From the NCBI RefSeq assembly GCF_020740795.1, contig NC_067282.1:152258858-152322857 (forward strand): 64,000 nt of DNA, written 5' to 3'. Below the pieces are notes generated by a model. That model saw nothing but the letters and a program-made list of their open reading frames with translations. It was not told where the DNA came from and searched no databases. The position numbers and the translations under genes are program-made. Shown in pieces: positions 56,612-64,000 of this stretch. Numbering within the stretch: position 1 is the stretch's first letter; each line of letters starts with the position of its first letter. Source of the DNA: Apus apus. Taxonomy: Eukaryota; Chordata; Aves; Apodiformes; Apodidae.

Positions 56612-56626
56612 GTGAGTACCGGGACA

Positions 56627-56650
56627 CCCCCCCCCCCCCCCCCCCCCCCC
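56627..56650 (+). repeat. 24-base poly-C tract
   Basis: Uninterrupted run of 24 C, beginning 10 bases after the end of the PICK1 exon 1 donor GTGAGT and just before the X-box. Confidence 0.95.
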
Positions 56651-56665
56651 TCGCCCCCCGCCGCG

Positions 56666-56679
56666 GTTGCCCCGGCAAC
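56666..56679. promoter_or_regulatory. perfect RFX X-box (GTTGCC-CC-GGCAAC)
   Basis: Both RFX half sites are intact with the standard 2-base spacer, about 55 bases inside PICK1 intron 1 in the CpG island. The second such site in the window. Confidence 0.75.
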
Positions 56680-56925
56680 GGGCGCTGCGTGGGCAGGCCC
56701 GGGGGTCCCGCGGCTGGCGGGGCCTGTCCCGGCCGCCCCCTGCCCAGCGGAGCAGGCCCGGCTGGCGCCGCCGAGACACCCGCCCCTCCCGGACATGGGT
56801 TCCCCGGGCGCCGGGAGAAGCAGCCGGCGGCGGGGGCTGGCGGGGGTGGCGGGTCGGATCGGATCTCTGCCGTGATCTCGTGAGGTCGCCGGTTGATGGG
56901 GGTCTGGTCTGTTCTTTCTCCCCAG

Positions 56926-56977
56926 GGAGTCTGGGATAACCAGCGTCGGGTGAGCAGGCCCCACGGAACCGAAAACA
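56926..56977 (+). other. PICK1: PICK1 5'UTR in the first coding exon
   Basis: Acceptor TTTCTCCCCAG ends at 56925; 52 untranslated bases precede the ATG, whose context (AAAACAATGT) is fair. Confidence 0.7.
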
Positions 56978-59900
56978 ATGTTCGCAGATTTGGACTATGA
57001 TATCGAGGAAGATAAGCTGTGAGTATTTCGCTTGTCTTTGCCTGGGGTTGTTTGGGGTTTTTTTTGCTAACAATGGGAATAATCTTGGCAGCCAAGACCT
57101 AATGAGAGCGGGTAAATCGACCTCTGAACACTGCGTGCTGGAGAGTCAGATTTGGTTTTCATACTGGCACAGGCTGCCCAGGGAAGCTGTGGAAGCCCCA
57201 TCCCTGGAAGTGTTCAGGGCCAGGTTGGATGGGGCTTGGAGCAACCTGGTCTGGTGGGAGGTGCCCCTGCCCATGCAGGGGGGGGTTGGAACTAGGTGAT
57301 CTTCTAGGTCCCTTCCAGCCCAAACCCTGGGGTTCTCATTGGTGACAAATCTTGTGTCAACTAGTGACCTAAATCAGGAAAAAATAATATATATATATAA
57401 TGGAGGAAAGATAATAAGAGGCAGGAAGAAGTTGAGAGAAATTCTCTAGTCTGTAGGTCTGCAAAGAGATGAGCACCAGCATTTCCTGAGCCAGGAAAAG
57501 GTTTGGTGAGATTAGCAGTGAATTTGACATGGAGCACTTGTCTTGCATCTCATTTACCTGTGCAAGTTTTCCCCTCACTCCAGCAGTAGGAGCAGGTGAA
57601 ACACTCTCTAAAACAGGGTACTGTTTCCTCAGTGCCCAGTGATGGATGAGGGTGTCTCTCCCACCTCTAATCCTTGCATGCACGTAGTCTCAGAAAAGGT
57701 AGCCCAGAAGGCCTTTCTGCTGACAGGTAATGTGGTGAGCCCAAATGTGCAGTGCCCATTGTGTTTCCAGTTTGCATTAACTCAGGTACTGGAGTTGTTT
57801 CAGAGATGCACAGCTCTGCCTTCTATGTTCGTTACTCATCCCCTCTTTCCTGCTCTAGGGGGATTCCTACTGTACCTGGGACGGTGACCCTGAAGAAGGA
57901 CTCTCAGAACCTGATTGGGATCAGCATTGGGGGGGGAGCACAGTACTGCCCCTGCCTCTACATTGTCCAGGTGGGCACTCAGGGAGGAAGAATAAACCAC
58001 CTTTGTCTAACAGCGTTGGCCTGGGAGATGGGCAGCGTGGGGAGCCCTGTGCTATTTGCTTGCCTCGAAGTGAGAGACATCATCCCACTTCCCAGTGAAT
58101 AAGATTTCCTTACCCTAGCACCTAATAGGTTTGGAAGAATCAAGTTAAGACTTTAGAAATTATCCTCCTCTTTGGAGAGCAAGTTAGGATTCCCAGGGAA
58201 ACGGCGTGACATTCTCAACATCAAGGAATCCTACACTTGAACATCCTGAAAGCCAGAAATTCCTGAGAGAACAAGATGGTCAGCTCACCTCTTAGTTAGG
58301 AAAGGGGGAAAAACTGTGTGCCCCATGACCAAAATGCAGCTCAGTTAAATAGGAGGAATGCAATTGTCCCTTTCTTGCTCTTCAGCCCAGCACTCACTTC
58401 CCTCTTCCTCTCGGTCCCAGACTACCTGTGCTCTTTCTCCTCTCCCCTAGGTATTTGATAACACCCCAGCAGCCTTAGATGGCACCGTGGCAGCTGGAGA
58501 TGAAGTCACAGGAGTGAATGGGAAGTCTGTCAAAGGGAAGACCAAGGTGGAGGTGGCCAAGATGATACAGATGGTAAAGGTGAGAGGTAGGAGGGGGCCA
58601 CTGGAGCTTTTGGGTCATAGTTGGCAGTTTATTGTCCACTGATAAAGAAAGACACTGCTACTGGCTTCCAGCACAGCAGTTGTGGATTTGCTCTTTCTAC
58701 AGGGAGAAGTGACAATTCACTACAACAAGCTTCAGGCTGACCCAAAGCAGGGCAAGTCTTTGGATATTGGTAAGACTGGTTTCTTTCTGGCTAGAGTGGT
58801 AAAGTGACACAGAGGGTTGAAAGATTGGTCCCAGGTGGAAACAAAATTATGATTCCATTTTTCTTCACAACTCAGTAGTTTTCAGATAGGTACTGCTAAA
58901 GAGACTTGCAGGTTTATAAAAACCCTTCCCTGACTTCTGGAAATAGTCCTGAAAGTTGAGGGTTGACTGTTGTTGCAGGAGGCTTCTTTTTCTGTGCTGT
59001 GTTTAGCATGGATGGTGAAACTCAAGTAGATAATAATTCTATGTATTTATTTTTAATACATCTAAGTCATGTTGGTCTGTTTAGAGTTGCAGCTGTATGT
59101 TGCAGAATGGCTTGAGCAGCAGGGCCATGGGCCCTTGCTATCTCCTCGAGAGGCCTTGAGAGTGTAACACAAATAGCAGCTGTACAAGCAGTCTCTTTTT
59201 TTAGCCTAACACAAGTATAAACAATCTCTGTTAGCTTAAACTAACCCAAGGACAAGGTAGAGAAGTAGAATAATAGAAAACAAGGAAGAACCCTGGAACT
59301 CAGATGTGTATTACTATCCAGTAAAATCACTGCAAGTAGTTGCCGTCCAGTGAAATCACTACAAGTAGTTACTATCCAATTAATTCACTACAAGTAGTTA
59401 CTATCCAATGAATTCACTACATGTAGGTTCGGAAAAGGGTATAAAAGTAACACTGTGTATTCAATAAAGCAAAGCTTGCTTTATCAATCACATTGATTCT
59501 GGACTGCTTGCTTCCCTCACCGCCAGCAGCTGTACACAGAAATGAGTCTGTCAGAAATTGCTGGTTGCAGTTTTTCAGCTTGGAGTGATTCAGTGAGTTT
59601 TGTACAACCTTAAATTTTATAGGAGAGAGGAGGCTTTATTTCTAAAACAATGTCTGTTTTGAATTGAGCCTACAGGGCCGTCTCTGTTATACGACCTAAC
59701 TTTTTCACTTCCCTAAAGAAAAAAATACCTATTCCTCATGCTTTCATTTCTTTTCATGGTGATTAAGGTGCTAATGAATTGACAGGGGTTCAAGAAAATG
59801 GTGAGGACTGAGAATGGATTTCTGGGGAAACAAAAAGTGTGGGGAGAATATGGTCTTTTCCAGAGATGTTGAACACTGTGGCTCCAGCTGAGTTCTTGGG

Positions 59901-62900
59901 AGCTGCAGGCACTTGGCACCCCTGCAAGTTTGCCTCTAAATAAACGCAGCTAAGTCATTTGATTCCTAAGAGGGCATAATTATCTCTAGTAATTTGCAGG
60001 GTATGACTGCCAAAGACAGAAATTAATTCCATCAAGGATGACAAAAGGGTTTAACTAAGATCCAAAAGATGTAAGTAAGCAAAGAGATAATGTTGGGTAT
60101 TAAATTCTATTTATCATGCTTTCAGTCTTGTCTCCTGATTTTAGTGGAAGTAATACAGCAAGTAGCATAAGCAAAGTTTAGTTCTAAATATCATGGTAGG
60201 TAGCTTATAGCAAACGGATTTATTGGAATAGTCTTCCAAAAGAAATGCTGGAGCTCTATTGATGGAAGTATGTAAGATGTGATAGCAGAACAGACAGAAG
60301 ATAGATGTGTTAGGCATGGCTGGACCGAACATCGAGCTCCTCTGGCATTCTTTTCCTGCTCACTGCCTCAGTAGTGAGTTAAGCTCAGACCAGCCAGTTT
60401 ATTCAATCCCTGAGAAGGTGGTGAGGTGTGCTAGGGTGCTTTTTATGCCCGGAGAAATGACCCTGAGCCTGGTTTGCAAATCTTTTTTGGCCTGTAGTGT
60501 TGAAGAAGGTAAAGCATCGACTGGTAGAGAACATGAGCTCAGGGACAGCAGATGCCCTGGGATTAAGCCGAGCCATACTTTGCAATGGTAAGTACTGTCC
60601 AGGAGGACATTTTCTTAAGGAAACACTTACCCTCTTGTGCTTACCAGCATTTCATAGTCACGTTATTCCTTCATAATTCTGTCCTTCTACTACACTTCGC
60701 TGTTGTGATTGCCCCTGCCCTTTCTGAGTGATCTATCTTGTCACTGGGGCCATTTAAATGTTAGCTAAGGTCAAATTAATTTAAAATGGGGACCCACTTA
60801 GTGAATGCTGATAGATGATGATGCCACACTGTAAGAGTGGTTGGCAGTTACTTTAAAAGCTTCCCTAGTTGGACTAGGGGAAAGAAATTTGAACCAAAAA
60901 TATGAAAATGGTGTTTTTCCAATCGGTCAAGTCTTAACCATGTGGTGGATTGGACTGTTGCAATTCTGTATTCTGGTTCTTGTTTCCATTTAGATGGACT
61001 AGTGAAGAGATTAGAGGAGCTGGATAGGACTGCAGAGTTATACAAAGGTAAGCTGCGTCTTCCATTGGACATCAGATGGGAGGGAATGATGCCTCCATCC
61101 TGTTTTGATGAAATGACTGAATTGATTTTTCTGTCTTCCATCACAGGCTTGACAGAGCACACCAAGAATCTTCTCAGGGCTTTCTTTGAGCTATCCCAGA
61201 CACACAGAGGTAAAGAATCTTGAATTAAGGGAGCAGAAATCTTTGATAACCAGTTTCAGGGGTTTTAGTCCATCCTTAGCTGTGTGATTCCATCACTCAA
61301 CAAAAACTAAATGTTGCAAAAGTCAGCTGGAAAGGGCTGCTCTCCTGGCATTAGTGGCCTATTGCAGGCCCTGTCGTTCACTTGAGACATTCATAAAATC
61401 ATAGAATTGGTTTGGATTGGAAGGGACCTTCATGATCATCTAGTTCCAACCTCCCTGCATGAGCCGGGACACCTCCCACTAGACCAGGTTGCTCAGAGCA
61501 CTTCCAGGGATGGAGCAGGAACAACTTCCCTGGGCAACCTGTTCCAGTGTCTCACCACCCTCACACTAAAGAATTTCCTCCTAATGTCTAACCTAAATCT
61601 CCCCTCTTCTACTTTTAATCCATTGCCCCTTGCCCTCTCTCTACAAGTCCTTGTAAAAAGTCCCTTCCCAGCTTTCCTGTAGCCCCTTCAGGTACTAGAA
61701 GGTCGCTATAAGGTCTCCCTGGAGCCTTCTCCAGGCTGAACAACCCCAACTCTCAGCCTGTCTTCATGGAAGACGTGCTTCATCTCTTGGATCATCTTCG
61801 TGGCCCTCCTCTGGACTCTCTTCAGGAGGTCCATGTCCTTCTTGTGTTGGGGGCTTCGAAACTGGACACAGTTCTCCAGGTGTGGTCTCATGAGAGCTCC
61901 TCACAGCGAATCCCATTGAAGAAATGCCCTGCCAACCTGCTATCCTTAGGGAATATGTAGCATCATTCCCCAGCTAATTGCAAGGTTACGGGGAGGAGTT
62001 GTAACACTGGAGGCAAGATTCTTCTCCAGGGTCAACCTCTTTGTTCATCTGTTTGTATTTGTTTATACCCTCACCCAGCATTTGGAGACGTTTTCTCTGT
62101 CATTGGTGTACGGGAGCCACAACCAGCTGCCAGTGAAGCCTTTGTGAAATTTGCTGATGCCCATCGCAACATTGAGAAGTTTGGGATTCACCTTCTGAAA
62201 ACAATTAAGCCGGTAAAGAATTTAACCGGGGGAGTAAAGGGAGAAGAGGGGAATCTAGAAAGACAGAAGCCTGTCTTTGAAGGTGCAGTCTTAAAAGATC
62301 ATTCTTTTTGGGAAGAACTGTCTTAGTCTGCTTTCCTTCAGGGACCTCTCTTCATAAAGAACCTAAGAGGTAACAAAGTGAATATATCAGTCTTGTCTCT
62401 TTCACTTTTGCACATGAGTGTATTCCTCTCCGTTTCTTTTGGGGATGAGGGGGTAGGTTGGTAACTGCAGTCCCTAGAGCCCTTTCCCTGATATTGGTAT
62501 TCATAATTAAAAGATGTCATTAAATTTAAAAGAGTTTGGATAAGCAGTCCAGGAACAATCTAAGGATGTCAATCAGTACAGTTGAGTGAGAGTCTCAACA
62601 GGGGATCTGTCCGCTTAGTTTAGAAAAGGGAGGATTAAATGTTGATTTGAGCACAACTTTTAAGTGCCATGTTGGATGGACAACGATGGGTAGTGGGCCT
62701 CTGAACCAGGAAGAGTGGTTTCCAGGACAAGTTGAAGGTGAAACAAGATTATTTGAAGGAAGACTAATTCAGACTAGAAGTGAGTCATGCCTTTCTAGTG
62801 CTGTAACCACATGCCAGTGACTGTCATGAATGCTCTAACCTTGGCAGTTCTGAGTCAAGATCAGATACTTTCTTTCAGATACACTCCAGTTAAAAAGAGT

Positions 62901-63099
62901 TAACTCGAGTCAGTCTCATGGCCTGGGCTGGTTAGAAGGTTGCACTTGATGAATTGTGGTCATGCTTTTTGGTCTTACATTCAGCAACTGGATGTTTCAC
63001 TTGCAGATGCTTACTGACTTGAATACATATCTGAATAAAGCCATTCCTGACACAAGACTGACTATCAAAAAATACCTGGATGTCAAGTTTGAGTATTTG
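56978..63099 (+). CDS. PICK1: PICK1 (protein interacting with C kinase 1), 5' part, continues past the window
   Basis: Peripheral membrane adaptor that binds C-termini of AMPA receptors, PKC alpha and others through a PDZ domain and curved membranes through a BAR domain; also needed for acrosome formation (family knowledge). Coding exons: 56978-57018, 57859-57970, 58451-58579, 58703-58769, 60498-60587, 60994-61047, 61147-61209, 62079-62212, 63007-63099; 261 codons, all phases agree. The start [15 protein letters not shown] matches the family. The PDZ domain spans roughly residues 20-105, with the ligand-binding loop in [10 protein letters not shown]. The BAR domain begins near residue 150 ([38 protein letters not shown]). 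The remaining BAR exons and acidic tail are beyond 64000. The exon carrying the ATG starts at 56926. Confidence 0.96.
57160..57335 (+). mobile_element. short CR1 3' fragment in PICK1 intron
   Basis: ACAGGCTGCCCAGGGAAGCT, then CATCCCTGGAAGTGTTCAGG, CAACCTGGTCTGGTGGGAGG and GGGTTGGAACTAGGTGATCT: the final 175 bases of CR1, plus orientation, relatively well preserved. Confidence 0.92.
59098..59528 (+). mobile_element. solo LTR of an endogenous retrovirus in PICK1 intron
   Basis: A 431-bp unit beginning TGTTGC and ending CA is flanked on both sides by the 6-base target duplication GCTGTA (59092-59097 and 59529-59534). Inside are a U3 with a fourfold 29-bp repeat, a TATAAAA box (59440-59446) and AATAAA (59463-59468), the expected U3-R order in plus orientation. 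A 6-base duplication fits alpha- or beta-like retroviruses. There is no internal region, so it is a relic left by LTR recombination. The exact duplication suggests a fairly young insertion. Confidence 0.8.
59311..59426 (+). repeat. 29-bp tandem repeat, four copies, within the LTR
   Basis: Four adjacent 29-base units (59311-59339, 59340-59368, 59369-59397, 59398-59426) built on TTACTATCCANTNAATTCAC and ending TAG, differing by a few bases each. Placed upstream of the TATA box, like an enhancer repeat. Confidence 0.92.
59535..60497. other. rest of the PICK1 intron after the LTR
   Basis: About 960 bases, AT-rich, with nothing I recognise. The intron spans 58770-60497 in all. Confidence 0.5.
61391..61905 (-). 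mobile_element. CR1 LINE fragment in PICK1 intron, minus orientation
   Basis: Reverse complement of a CR1 3' region: ATAAAATCATAGAATTGGTT, then CCTCCCACTAGACCAGGTTG (one base varied), CTTCTCCAGGCTGAACAACC, and GGACACAGTTCTCCAGGTGT. About 515 bases; the 5' side of the element fades near 61905. Confidence 0.93.
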
Positions 63100-64000
63100 G
63101 TGAGTCACTTTTTTTTTTCTTTTCCTTTTTTTCCTTTTTTTAGCACTGGTTGAAATTAAATTTCCTACAGTCACATCCTGAGGGTCACATATAGCCTACA
63201 CAGTCATACATCCATCCTTCCACAGTCCATGCAAGAATGCATTATTTTTTCCAGTTCTTTTTCTGTTGCTGGATTACTGAGATTCAGACACCTGCTTTTG
63301 ACCCAATAGGTCTCACTGGTAAGAGAGATCTCCCAGAACGCAGAGGACTTCTTTTCTACATGACCAAATGAGTTTCCTTATTTATTTGTGATGAGTTCCT
63401 ATGCAACTTACGGTCTTGAGCTCCCTTAAATAGCTCACCAGCCTCAGAGTCCATATTTTTCAGGTAGTTTTTCTTTAGCCAGGTTAAACCACTGTCAAAT
63501 CATGTTTGTTTTCATTTAGACCACACTTTTTTCCCCACTTCTTCATTCCACTCGCCTCTTGTTTTCTACACAAAAAGAATAGGGTAGGGTTGTTGAGTGC
63601 ATCTGTTTTATAACTGCAGGAATCTATTTCCTTTTACCAGTTTAGAGAAGTATTTGGAGATGTAGCCCTAAGGCGAGTGAATATGGCAGGCTCTCTTCCC
63701 ACATAAATCCTTCTCACAATCCTTTTTTCCCCCCTCTTTGTTTATTCCCTTCTCATACTTCCCTGGTACTGTGTTTTCCTACACAGTAGATGAGTGCAGG
63801 ATTTTTCTCTTACTTAGGTTATACTAAAAGTATTACAGATCTATCTACAATATTTGCTCCTGGAATAGAAATAACAAGCACCTTCCCTCTTCCCACTGTT
63901 TTCTCTCCTTGTCTTTCTCTAAATAGATTTGCTTTCCACCTGTGATGTTTAATATACTCAGATCCCACTGTGCTTTCCCCAGTGTCCCTAGCTGCAGTAT
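63100..64000. other. PICK1 intron to the end of the window
   Basis: Begins with donor GTGAGT and a T-rich tract (63108-63141). I searched for the next BAR exon (family text SYCLKVKEMDDEEY) and did not find it, so it lies beyond the window. Confidence 0.6.

Larger units (their letters stand above)
55930..56900. promoter_or_regulatory. CpG island and promoter of PICK1
   Basis: Strongly GC- and CpG-rich. Includes the YY1-type CCAAGATGGCGGC (56460-56472), ETS-type GCTTCCGG and CACTTCCGG just before a donor at 56612, and an RFX X-box at 56666-56679. No TATA box. Marks the transcription start of PICK1. Confidence 0.85.

Noticed and set aside
55972-56964. 330-residue minus-strand open frame in the PICK1 CpG island
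   Set aside because: Composition is driven by GC-rich DNA (Pro, Gly, Arg, Ala); no domain, no matching splice structure.
61706-61891. Short minus-strand frame with reverse-transcriptase-like text ([12 protein letters not shown])
   Set aside because: It is the common translated tail region of the CR1 fragment listed at 61391-61905, not a separate gene.
63100-64000. Possible further PICK1 exon
   Set aside because: None of the frames resembles the next BAR segment and no well-placed acceptor-donor pair with coding phase was seen.

Overview
The window is vertebrate nuclear DNA, almost certainly avian. CR1 LINE fragments are the only interspersed repeats in number, introns are short, two promoters are GC-rich CpG islands, and the gene order matches the conserved block MICALL1 - C22orf23 - POLR2F - SOX10 - PICK1 (human 22q13.1). 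The SOX10 protein read from the exons also carries bird-type residues, as far as I can recall the chicken sequence. All genes are split by spliceosomal introns. I assembled exons by eye from protein similarity, splice sites and matching codon phase, and every internal junction listed keeps the frame.

Layout: (1) 1-7965, plus strand, the 3' part of MICALL1 (proline/serine-rich linker with two NPF motifs, then the C-terminal bMERB coiled coil) and its 3'UTR. (2) 8836-12572, minus strand, C22orf23 (UPF0193/EVG1 family), tail to tail with MICALL1. (3) 12573-12686, a very short two-way CpG-island promoter with ETS-type sites and, just inside the C22orf23 side, a perfect RFX X-box. (4) 12687-16597, plus strand, POLR2F, complete, 127 aa. 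(5) 16690-19810, a convergent intergenic stretch with a candidate neural-crest enhancer downstream of SOX10. (6) 19822-30900, minus strand, SOX10: complete 463-aa coding sequence in three exons, a long 3'UTR and a probable non-coding first exon. (7) about 30.9-55.9 kb, a gene-free stretch of about 25 kb upstream of SOX10. It holds several patches that look like conserved regulatory DNA (34.8, 39.1, 42.6, 43.6, 46.6 and 47.5-48.0 kb), a CR1 pair and low-complexity tracts. (8) 55.9-64 kb, plus strand, a CpG island and the 5' part of PICK1 (complete PDZ domain and the beginning of the BAR domain), which runs off the window. PICK1 introns contain a solo LTR with intact target duplication and two CR1 fragments.

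The genes do not form one pathway. POLR2F is a constitutive RNA polymerase subunit. MICALL1 and PICK1 are both membrane-trafficking adaptors. SOX10 is the neural-crest, glial and melanocyte transcription factor, and its regulation probably explains the large non-coding domain. I found no unknown protein system. The most interesting signals are regulatory: two perfect 14-bp RFX X-boxes, one in each CpG island; a SOX10 upstream element with several SOX sites and a DR1; and an element with several inverted repeats near 47.5-47.8 kb.
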